From: Tyzzerella sp. UBA1042
GTDB lineage: Bacteria > Bacillota > Clostridia > Lachnospirales > Anaerotignaceae
NCBI GenBank assembly: GCA_002316675.1
Contig: DCDZ01000063.1
Coordinates: 19,078-32,818 of the forward strand
Direction of reading: 5' to 3'
Length of the DNA: 13,741 nt
Position 1 is the stretch's first letter; each line of letters starts with the position of its first letter. Below the pieces are notes generated by a model. It did not search any database and was not told the origin of the DNA. It was given only the letters and a program-made list of their open reading frames with translations. The translations under genes were made by a program, and so were the position numbers. This document shows, one piece after another, positions 7,661 to 13,170 of the stretch.

Positions 7661-7918
7661 AAGGAGCTTATGAGTATGGATGAGCTTGCTGTGATGGACG
7701 GCGGCAAGTGCCTTTTACAGCTAAGAGGTGTTCGCCCGTTTCTCTCGGATAAATACGATATTACAAAGCACCCGAACTATAAGTATCTATCCGACTTTGA
7801 TAAAGGAAACACCTTCAATATTGAAAAATATCTGTCCACTAAACTAAAACTAAAACCTGATGAGGTCTATGACGTTTATGAAATAGACCTTACGGACGAA
7901 CCCGAAACCGCTCAGTAG
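7661..7918 (+). pseudogene. VirD4/TraG coupling protein, C-terminal fragment
   Basis: Eighty-five codons ending in the stop at 7916-7918. The peptide KELMSMDELAVMDGGKC, then LQLRGVRPFLSDKYDITKHP and NYKYLSDFDK, matches the C-terminal end of VirD4-type conjugative coupling ATPases of Tn1549-like elements (CD1115 type). Those proteins are roughly 600 residues long and pump the relaxase-DNA complex into the type IV channel. The Walker motifs and membrane anchor are absent. Similarity already exists before the first ATG (KELMS), so that ATG is internal and the piece is a relic, not a small gene. The break lies near 7655-7660; a TGA interrupts the frame at 7649. The following maff2 start is in the usual place for these elements. 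Confidence 0.85.
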
Positions 7919-7931
7919 CGGTTATTTTTTT
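7906..7931 (+). terminator. Intrinsic terminator overlapping the coupling-protein stop
   Basis: Stem AACCGCT (7906-7912) / AGCGGTT (7917-7923) with loop CAGT, then A and seven T (7925-7931). The stop codon TAG lies at the loop/stem boundary. Confidence 0.75.
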
Positions 7932-7974
7932 GCTCAAATACAAACAACAAAACAAATTTTAGGAGGAAAATATT

Positions 7975-8106
7975 ATGGCATTTTTTAATTCAGCAGTAGA
8001 TGTATTACAGACACTTGTTATCGCTCTTGGAGCAGGACTTGGCATTTGGGGTGTTATCAATCTTTTGGAGGGCTACGGCAACGACAATCGTGCGACACGT
8101 TCCTAA
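7975..8106 (+). pseudogene. maff2-family gene, first 38 codons, interrupted by a group II intron
   Basis: AGGAGG (7961-7966) lies eight bases before ATG. The peptide starts MAFFNSAVDVLQTLVIALGA and continues GLGIWGVINLLEGYGNDN. This is the N-terminal hydrophobic part of the Maff2 family, a small membrane protein (about 70 residues) encoded right after virD4 in Tn1549-like elements; it is probably part of the mating-pair apparatus. True coding similarity ends at AAT (8086-8088) plus one base C. The next bases, GTGCGACACG, are the 5' end of a group II intron, and the frame stops five codons later. The 3' exon is not in the window, so the gene cannot be restored by splicing. Confidence 0.85.
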
Positions 8107-9106
8107 TTGAAAAGGTTAGGCACTAAGTCGAAAGGCTGTAAAGCCTGAAATCTTAGGAGAACTGACAATCCGATGGGTGGAATGATGGGGTAACGCCCTG
8201 AAACGCCCACGCTGATACTCCGATTGGCACAGGATATGCAACTATCTGACTGTCAAAAGCTCGGTGAAGTCGGCAGAGAGTAACCGTAAGCGGATTAGTC
8301 CGCACGAAACCTGTCCAGAGGTGGACGGCGTTACCTATATGCCGGGTGTCAGGTACTCATGGTGAGGATGTATGAAAATACTGACGAACTTCCGAATGTA
8401 CGGGTCTAAACGTTTGGATTTGCCGAAAGGCATTTTCCCATTAAAATGGGGTGTCCGTGGATTAGTAAGATTGGTTGTTATGAACGTCCACATACCGTTA
8501 CAGGCGGTAAGGTTCTTTGAACCGGGCACAGGCTTAGAGGGAGCACCTAAAAGTATCCAATGATAGAATTGTCGGAACGTGGAAATCCGGGAACGTATGA
8601 AACAAGCTGTTGCAAGCCGTTGGGCGGAAAAGTCGGTTTTATCCGATATAACCGTCCTTAATCCCGGTGAGAGTAGGGGCATAGTACCGATGAAGCGGTG
8701 ATAACAAGCCGTGGAGGGATAGCCCCAAGTCGAGTTTAGAAACAAAATCTGAAAACACAACAAACACAGCTTCGAGTATGACAAAGAAAATCCTAACCGA
8801 AAGGGGTGGGTGCCTGTGTTGACTTCGGAGCAGCAAAAGCACAAACCAAAACAAAGCAAAATCCGCTATACGGAATATTATGACCTGCAAAGCACTTTTG
8901 ACGGTCTGTATGCTGACAGTCTGAACGGTAAAACCTTTCAGAACCTTATGCGCCTAATCGCAAGTGAGGAAAACATCAAGCTGGCATATCGGACAATCAA
9001 AGGAAATAAAGGTAGCGGTACTCCCGGCGTGGATAAGCGGACAATCAAAGACCTTGCTACACTTCGTGAGGAACAATTCGTCCGGCTTATTCAAAAACAG
9101 TTGAAG
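8090..9106 (+). mobile_element. Group II intron, 5' portion only (truncated in its RT gene)
   Basis: The segment begins GTGCGACACG, the conserved 5' end of bacterial group II introns. About 720 bases of structured non-coding RNA (domains I to III) follow, then the intron-encoded reverse transcriptase/maturase in domain IV. Exon-binding candidates fit the maff2 exon: ATTGTCG (8568-8574) pairs exactly with CGACAAT (8082-8088) as EBS1/IBS1. CCGTGG (8455-8460) pairs with CTACGG (8073-8078) with one wobble as EBS2/IBS2. Sequence homology ends at 9106 inside the RT gene, so most of the protein, catalytic domain V, branch-point domain VI and the 3' exon are gone. The intron can no longer self-splice. 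Confidence 0.88.
8810..9106 (+). pseudogene. ltrA: Group II intron reverse transcriptase/maturase (LtrA-like), N-terminal 99 codons
   Basis: The frame opens with GTG (MPVLTSEQQKHKPKQSK) and includes NLMRLIASEENIKLAYRTIK, GNKGSGTPGVDKRTI and LIQKQLK. This is the RT-0/RT-1 start of group II intron proteins, which normally reach 550-600 residues. They help the intron fold and copy it into DNA at new sites. Palm motifs such as YADD, the X domain and the endonuclease domain are missing. After K99 the same frame runs on to a stop at 9331, but that extension is out-of-frame readthrough of the next gene remnant and is not real protein. The likely cause is a deletion joining intron to a distant mobile-element gene. 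Confidence 0.88.
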
Positions 9107-9240
9107 TACCTATGCCGGAGCCTACCGCCGAAGAAATCGCCGCAGAGGAAAAGGCATTTCGCAAACGGGAACAGCGGCGCGAAGCGCAGCGGCGATATGC
9201 CGCAAAGCAAAAGCAGAAAGAACAGGAACAGGAAAAATAG
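9107..9240 (+). pseudogene. C-terminal tail of an unidentified conjugative-element gene
   Basis: Starting directly at the intron break, a different frame reads VPMPEPTAEEIAAEEKAF, then RKREQRREAQRRYAAKQKQ, and stops at TAG (9238-9240). The sequence is highly charged, probably one alpha-helix or coiled coil. An ATG occurs at 9112 but has no ribosome site, so this is most likely the tail of a larger gene whose front part was lost with the intron's 3' half. In related elements the gene before DUF3847 is a long accessory protein, but I cannot name this one. A terminator follows at 9284. Confidence 0.55.
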
Positions 9241-9283
9241 GCGCGAAAGAAAAGCGCATAAACCAAATATTGACCGCGAAAGA

Positions 9284-9317
9284 CGGCTTACTCACAAAAC
9301 GGGTAAGCCGCTTTTTT
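9284..9317 (+). terminator. Intrinsic terminator before the DUF3847 gene
   Basis: Stem CGGCTTAC (9284-9291) / GTAAGCCG (9303-9310), then C and six T (9312-9317). It ends the transcript of the upstream gene tail. Confidence 0.8.
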
Positions 9318-9345
9318 GCGCTCAAAACTGAAAGGAGTTTTACAC

Positions 9346-9675
9346 ATGGCAAAGACCAAAACCGAAAAAATAGCGGATATTCAAGTGCAGATTGAACAAC
9401 TGAAAAACCAAGAAAAACGGCTTATGCAACAGCAAAAGGAGCAGGAGCGCAAGGACAGAACGAAACGCCTTTGCAAGCGGGCGGGGCTTCTGGAAAGCCT
9501 GTTGCCCGATACGATACCACTTACGGACGGGCAATTCAAAACTTTTCTTGAGAAAACCATAGCCACCGAACACAGCCGCCATATACTCACCGAAATCCAA
9601 GCGGGGCATATCAATCCTATCCTATCAAAACCCGCAGGAACGGCGCAGAGCAACGGCGCAAGGCAGAGCGGCTAA
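9346..9675 (+). CDS. DUF3847 mobile-element protein
   Basis: A 109-residue protein starting MAKTKTEKIADIQVQIEQLK. I chose the ATG at 9346 because AAAGGAG (9331-9337) lies eight bases before it; the frame is open further upstream but without a ribosome site. The first ~50 residues are a highly charged coiled coil (KNQEKRLMQQQKEQERK). A helical part (about 55-90, LLESLLPDTIPLTDGQFKTF) and a loose polar tail (AGTAQSNGARQSG) follow. This pattern fits DUF3847 proteins, which stand just before the MobA/MobL relaxase gene in Tn1549-like and related elements and are thought to be relaxosome accessory factors. The oriT lies directly downstream, in keeping with that guess. The gene looks intact. Confidence 0.8.
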   Translation: MAKTKTEKIADIQVQIEQLKNQEKRLMQQQKEQERKDRTKRLCKRAGLLESLLPDTIPLTDGQFKTFLEKTIATEHSRHILTEIQAGHINPILSKPAGTAQSNGARQSG

Positions 9676-9683
9676 CGCCCCTA

Positions 9684-9731
9684 CCCTTGCTTAGAGCAAG
9701 GGCGCACTTATATACCACATGAATGTGGTAT
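9684..9731 (-). other. oriT: MOBQ-type origin of transfer (oriT)
   Basis: The minus strand reads TAAGTGCGCCCT at 9710-9699, identical to the nic core of RSF1010/R1162-type oriTs (cut known there between TAAGTGCG and CCCT, here between 9703 and 9702). As in that family, a hairpin stands just 5' of it on the nicked strand: ATACCACAT (9712-9720) / ATGTGGTAT (9723-9731), perfect over 9 bp. On the other side a second perfect hairpin, CCCTTGC (9684-9690) / GCAAGGG (9696-9702), adjoins the nick. The MobA/MobL relaxase that would act here is encoded 620 bases to the right. With the cut on the minus strand, the relaxase gene would enter the recipient last. Confidence 0.8.
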
Positions 9732-9751
9732 GTGCGGTCTTGCAGACAGCG

Positions 9752-9773
9752 TTTTGTGCCTATCGGCACAAAA
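9752..9773. repeat. 9-bp perfect hairpin beside oriT
   Basis: TTTTGTGCC (9752-9760) and GGCACAAAA (9765-9773) pair exactly around TATC. It lies between oriT and the VOC gene stop. It could end VOC transcription (no clear T run follows) or be part of the relaxosome binding region. Confidence 0.6.
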
Positions 9774-9783
9774 GGAAACGGGA

Positions 9784-10260
9784 TTAGTCGCCCAAAGCTG
9801 ACTTGATGTAATTAACATCAACATCCATGCGCTCTGCTGTTTGCTCTAAGGTAAGCCCTGAATTGATGAACCGTTTTATTACCATGACAAGGTTTTCGGC
9901 AACCTCAATAATGTGTTTGTCCAAATCATAAAAACGCACAGCCCGTTGCCCCCAACTATGCTCTACTACCTGATGGAGATATTCAATACTGTTAAATGCT
10001 TTCATCTTCTCAATAAACATATCCATATCATCGGTTTCAAAGTACAATTCCACTGCGTTATTAGAAAAAATAATTTCTGTTTTTTCTTTATGGATAAAAC
10101 CAGTCCAAGTATCAACTGTTTGTAGAAACACACCATCTGTCAATTGTACATTTGCGCCTGCATCCATCACTACTTCCAATCCCAACACAGCATTGTAAAA
10201 CTGCTTAGATTTTTCAATATCATTAACCGCAATCAAAGTACCCTTATATTGCATTTCCAT
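9784..10260 (-). CDS. VOC (glyoxalase/bleomycin-resistance fold) protein
   Basis: A 158-residue protein. Residues ~1-122 form a vicinal-oxygen-chelate fold: LIAVNDIEKSKQFYNAVLGL at the start, VELYFETDDMDMFIEKM in the middle and RFYDLDKHIIEVAEN at the end. This family includes glyoxalases, dioxygenases and antibiotic-binding proteins; substrate cannot be told here. The C-terminal extra part (about 126-156, GLTLEQTAERMDVDVNYIKS) looks like a small helix-turn-helix, which is less usual and could mean DNA binding or dimer contact. The first ATG is only two bases from AAAGGGG. The second (10254, giving MQYKGTL) is eight bases away and may be the true start. It has its own promoter (10300-10328) and sits antiparallel between oriT and relaxase, so it is probably an inserted cargo gene. 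Confidence 0.82.
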   Translation of the reverse strand: MEMQYKGTLIAVNDIEKSKQFYNAVLGLEVVMDAGANVQLTDGVFLQTVDTWTGFIHKEKTEIIFSNNAVELYFETDDMDMFIEKMKAFNSIEYLHQVVEHSWGQRAVRFYDLDKHIIEVAENLVMVIKRFINSGLTLEQTAERMDVDVNYIKSALGD

Positions 10261-10299
10261 TACCCCTTTAATTTAGTTTCTATTCCTTTAGTCATCCAA

Positions 10300-10328
10300 A
10301 TTATAACATTCCATCATCATACATTCAA
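10300..10328 (-). promoter_or_regulatory. Promoter of the VOC gene, extended -10
   Basis: On the minus strand: -35 TTGAAT (10328-10323), a 17-base spacer, and -10 TATAAT (10305-10300) preceded by TGT. The start would be near 10293, about 33 bases before the ATG. Its -35 box ends 10 bases before the relaxase ribosome site on the other strand. Confidence 0.75.
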
Positions 10329-10352
10329 CAAAAAACGAAAGGAGGCCACCCT

Positions 10353-11759
10353 ATCGCAATCTATCATTGTAGCATTAAAATCATCAGCAGAGGGAAAGGC
10401 AAATCCGCAGTTGCCGCCGCCGCTTATCGGGCAGGGCAAACCATCACAAACGAGTATGATGGCATCACTCACGACTACACCCGCAAGGGCGGCGTAGTCC
10501 ACTCCGAGATTTTATTGCCCGACAATGCCCCCGCCGAGTATGCAGACCGAGCCGTTTTGTGGAATGCCGTGGAGAAAATCGAGAAATCGAAAAACGCACA
10601 GCTTGCGCGGGAAATCGAAATCGCCCTGCCTGTGGAACTCACACGGGAGCAAAGCGTTTCCCTTGTCCGCGAGTATGTGAAACAGCATTTTGTCGCGGCG
10701 GGAATGTGCGCCGACTTTGCTATCCATGATACAGGCTGCGGCAACCCCCATGCCCACATTATGCTGACAATGCGTCCATTTGAACAGGGCGGCGAATGGG
10801 GCACGAAGCAGAAAAAAGAGTATATTCTCGACCCGAAGGGTAACAAAAGCTATGACCCGAAAAAGCGGCAATACAAATGCAAGTCCATTCCGACCACAGA
10901 TTGGAACGAGCAGACCAAAGCCGAGGAATGGCGGGCGGCATGGGCTGATTTTTGCAATGCCGCTTTAGAAAAACAGAACCATGCCGAGCGCATAGACCAC
11001 CGTTCCTATGAGCGACAAGGGATAGAGCAAATCCCCACCATCCATTTAGGCGTTGCCGCTTTCCAGATGGAGCGGCGCGGCATACCCACCGAGCGCGGCA
11101 ATATCAATCGGGAGATTGAAGTTTCAAATCAGAAATTGTGGCAACTCAAAGCGCGTATCTCCAAACTGCAAAACTGGCTGAAAGAGGAAATGAAAAACAA
11201 CGAGCCGCCCACCCTTGCCGATGTTATTCAAAGCATACTTTCACGGCGGGAGCAGACAGGAAAATCTGACCGTTATCAAGCTATCGGCAATCTGAAATCG
11301 GCGGCGCAAATGCTCAAATTCCTGCAACAAAATCAGATTAAGAATATGACGGGACTTGATGAAAAGTTTAAGTCCATGATTGGGGAGCAGGTAGATATTC
11401 GTGATGAACTCAAACCCATTGACAGGCGTATGGCTACTTTGAAAAAACATATCGAACAAGCCGATATTTACCTTAAATACAAGGGTAAAAGGGCATTGAC
11501 GGATACAGAGCAGACCCTGTTCATGGCGGCAAATAACTACCTCAAAGGCGTGATGAATGGCAAGACCTCCTTACCGACAAAGGCATGGAAAGCTGAATAT
11601 TCCAAGCTGGCCAACCAACGGAACAAGCTCAATCAAAGGTATGTTTCCCTCAAGGACGAGGTAAAAGAAGACGAGCAAATCCGCCGTAGCGTTTACAGTA
11701 TCTTACGACAGGAACAGCGCAAACAGCAACCGCGCAGAGTGCATGATGTGGAATTGTAG
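10353..11759 (+). CDS. mobA: MobA/MobL-family relaxase (MOBQ), apparent ATC start
   Basis: A 468-residue relaxase that would nick oriT and stay bound to the 5' end of the transferred strand. The N-terminal domain is complete: AIYHCSIKIISRGKGKSAV, then AAAAYRAGQ with catalytic Tyr at position 25, and the metal-binding histidines H125, H133 and H135 (GNPHAHIML). The C-terminal half (about 190-468) is mainly charged helix and coiled coil. Homology reaches back to AIYHC, preceded by AAAGGAGG (10338-10345) and a perfect seven-base gap, but the codon at the start position is ATC (10353-10355), not ATG. No ATG, GTG or TTG occurs in frame between there and TTG at 10515, which would remove Tyr25. Either ATC is used inefficiently or the gene has lost its start. 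The rest of the frame is intact up to a terminator. Confidence 0.88.
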   Translation: MAIYHCSIKIISRGKGKSAVAAAAYRAGQTITNEYDGITHDYTRKGGVVHSEILLPDNAPAEYADRAVLWNAVEKIEKSKNAQLAREIEIALPVELTREQSVSLVREYVKQHFVAAGMCADFAIHDTGCGNPHAHIMLTMRPFEQGGEWGTKQKKEYILDPKGNKSYDPKKRQYKCKSIPTTDWNEQTKAEEWRAAWADFCNAALEKQNHAERIDHRSYERQGIEQIPTIHLGVAAFQMERRGIPTERGNINREIEVSNQKLWQLKARISKLQNWLKEEMKNNEPPTLADVIQSILSRREQTGKSDRYQAIGNLKSAAQMLKFLQQNQIKNMTGLDEKFKSMIGEQVDIRDELKPIDRRMATLKKHIEQADIYLKYKGKRALTDTEQTLFMAANNYLKGVMNGKTSLPTKAWKAEYSKLANQRNKLNQRYVSLKDEVKEDEQIRRSVYSILRQEQRKQQPRRVHDVEL

Positions 11760-11762
11760 TAG

Positions 11763-11803
11763 AAAAGCGCGGCAGGTAGTCCTAACGTACCCGCCGCGTT
11801 TGC
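11763..11803 (+). terminator. Terminator after the relaxase
   Basis: GC-rich stem 11765-11778 pairs with 11788-11800 (core GCGCGGC-aGGTA / TACC-CGCCGCGT, one mismatch and one wobble) around a nine-base loop, followed by TTTGCTCTCTTT. Confidence 0.7.
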
Positions 11804-11851
11804 TCTCTTTAGAAAACGAGCTATTGCGAATGAAGAAAATGATTATACTAT

Positions 11852-12094
11852 TCAATCTTTATGTTTAGGATGTTGTTCGGATTTCCATTTGCTAAAAGTA
11901 TAGATTAATTGGATAATTTCAAGCAGAACAAGTATTACCGTCCATATTATTGCGGATGTCGTAGATGATTTAATCCAAATCAACACAATAGCGCAGATGC
12001 AAACAGGAGTCATCCATAGTGTCCTTATAAATTTTCGTCGATAAGTCAATCTCCAATAATTTACTACAAAGCCTTTATCAACTTTATCTCTCAT
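11852..12094 (-). CDS. Small two-helix membrane protein, unknown function
   Basis: An 80-residue protein not recognised as a named family. It starts with a basic part (MRDKVDKGFVVNYWRLTYRR). Two hydrophobic helices follow (about 26-43, LWMTPVCICAIVLIWIK, and 47-67, AIIWTVILVLLEIIQLIYTF), and it ends in a charged tail (KWKSEQHPKHKD). By the positive-inside rule both ends would lie in the cytoplasm. The ribosome site GGGGGTG stands eight bases before the ATG. It lies between the relaxase terminator and a non-coding structured stretch, on the opposite strand to the relaxase. Small membrane genes of this kind are common cargo or accessory genes in clostridial mobile elements. It is probably real, given the clean domain pattern and ribosome site. 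Confidence 0.6.
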   Translation of the reverse strand: MRDKVDKGFVVNYWRLTYRRKFIRTLWMTPVCICAIVLIWIKSSTTSAIIWTVILVLLEIIQLIYTFSKWKSEQHPKHKD

Positions 12095-12460
12095 GGTATA
12101 AGCACCCCCGTTAATATAAGTACTGTTCGCTTGCCTTATCGCCCTTAGACAAACTAAAAATCCATTTTTATTCTACCATAATTGCCCGTCCAAAACAACA
12201 AGAGTTTCTCCGTCCGTTACGCCTATCCAGATGTTCAAGGGACGGGTAGTATTTTCCCGCAAAGAACGGCAGGAAAATCTCCACCCTTAGACCCTTGACG
12301 GTCTGGATTTTTGCCGTGCCATTTCGCGGCGGTTATTGTCAGCCTTTGCGGGGCTACGCGCCCCACACCCCCGGCCTCTTCCAAAGAACAGGAGAAAATC
12401 TCAATAATCATGCGGTTGATGGAATAGGCAACAGGGCGGCTAAATGCTCATTAGTGGGCG
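12095..12460. other. Non-coding stretch of 366 bases rich in hairpins
   Basis: I see no supportable gene here. A short plus-strand frame (12295-12477) has no ribosome site and no protein-like composition. The left ~110 bases are AT-rich. The middle holds the nested hairpin at 12227-12306. The right part is GC-rich, with a GGGGC-TACGC-GCCCC hairpin at 12350-12364. From about 12380 to 12450 the text reads like a degraded end of coding sequence, but I could not place it. Confidence 0.5.
12227..12306. repeat. Nested 80-base hairpin, possible structured RNA or DNA site
   Basis: Four in-register helices make one long stem: CCAGA (12227-12231)/TCTGG (12302-12306), TCAAGGG (12235-12241)/CCCTTGA (12292-12298), GGGT (12244-12247)/ACCC (12283-12286), and ATTTTCC (12251-12257)/GGAAAAT (12272-12278). 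All 23 pairs are Watson-Crick, with small internal loops between. No T run follows, so it is not a simple terminator. Confidence 0.65.
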
Positions 12461-12982
12461 TTAGTTTTCATATATAAGAAATTCATTGTTGCTGGCAACT
12501 GCTTTAATGAAATTATAATCCTTTGGTTTCCCTTTGAAACAGTAATTTACTACCCGCGCATTTGCGGCGTGAGTGACGATTAGGACGTTTTTTCCTTTGT
12601 GTTTTTCCATAATTTCATCACACAAATCACAGTTTCTTTTCATAAATAAATCGAAGCGTTCTACACCCCTTTTACCAGATTTTAGCGCTAACAAGAATAA
12701 TATCATCATTAACCGATTTTCCTCTTTACCTTCAAAATCACCACAACATATTTCGGTAAGCCTGTCATCAAATATAACCTGGCCTTTATAGATTATTTCA
12801 CAGAATTGTCGCGCTCTTGTCAGAGGACTACAAAAACACACATCAAAACTGACATTTTTCAAGTTTTCCGCTTGTAGATTTGCTTGCTCTATTCCTGTTT
12901 TATTCAAATAAGTATCTGTAATGCCGTTAGCTCTTTTAAATAAATTCCAATCGGTTTGTCCATGACGAACAAGATAAATCAC
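12461..12982 (-). CDS. Histidine-phosphatase (phosphoglycerate-mutase-like) family protein
   Basis: A 173-residue protein of the histidine phosphatase superfamily, which transfers phosphate through a histidine. Key residues are present: the RHG motif with nucleophile H7, R56 in CSPLTRAR, the acid E77 in LTEICCGDFEG, and the second histidine H138 in VTHAANARVV. The start codon is GTG (12982-12980), with GGAGG ten bases upstream on the minus strand; MIYLVRHG fits the family's usual opening exactly. The substrate is unknown; members include cobalamin phosphatases, broad sugar phosphatases and mutases. A hydrophobic stretch near 91-100 (LMMILFLLAL) replaces the polar segment usual after the acid, which is odd. 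It is AT-rich and opposite in strand to the conjugation genes, so it is probably cargo of the element or inserted later. Confidence 0.87.
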   Translation of the reverse strand: MIYLVRHGQTDWNLFKRANGITDTYLNKTGIEQANLQAENLKNVSFDVCFCSPLTRARQFCEIIYKGQVIFDDRLTEICCGDFEGKEENRLMMILFLLALKSGKRGVERFDLFMKRNCDLCDEIMEKHKGKNVLIVTHAANARVVNYCFKGKPKDYNFIKAVASNNEFLIYEN

Positions 12983-13090
12983 AATTATTTATCCTCCATA
13001 TTCCGCACTTTATATAAAAACTCTGTCTTATGTCGCATCTTCCCTACCAATGCAGAAAATATTAATACCATATATTACTATAGCACAGCG

Positions 13091-13126
13091 AATCCGCATA
13101 TTCAAACCATTTTGAATATGTGGGTT
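13091..13126. repeat. 16-bp inverted repeat between phosphatase and VirB6-like fragment
   Basis: AATCCGCATATTCAAA (13091-13106) and TTTGAATATGTGGGTT (13111-13126) pair over 16 positions with two wobbles and a four-base loop. It lies upstream of the phosphatase gene on the minus strand and before the broken conjugation gene on the plus strand. It may be an operator, a recombinase site or the scar of an insertion. There is no T run beyond A/T-rich flanks. Confidence 0.55.
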
Positions 13127-13170
13127 TGCCATTTTAGAAAAAATATCATTTTACCCCTTGACAATCTTTG

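Noticed and set aside
8335..8859. Minus-strand frames of 174 and 83 residues over the intron
   Set aside because: They lie antisense to the structured intron RNA and show no ribosome site; explained by the intron.
9107..9331. Extension of the intron RT frame to 9331
   Set aside because: After codon 99 the frame reads out-of-frame sequence of the next gene tail and the terminator; it is not RT protein.
9316..9345. Upstream start (MRSKLKGVLH) for the DUF3847 gene
   Set aside because: It would place the start inside the terminator T run with no ribosome site; ATG 9346 has AAAGGAG at good spacing.
10515..10517. TTG as the relaxase start
   Set aside because: It would remove the catalytic tyrosine and the conserved AIYHC opening, which are intact upstream in the same frame.
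12295..12477. 60-residue plus-strand frame
   Set aside because: It begins inside the nested hairpin, lacks a ribosome site and has no recognisable protein pattern.
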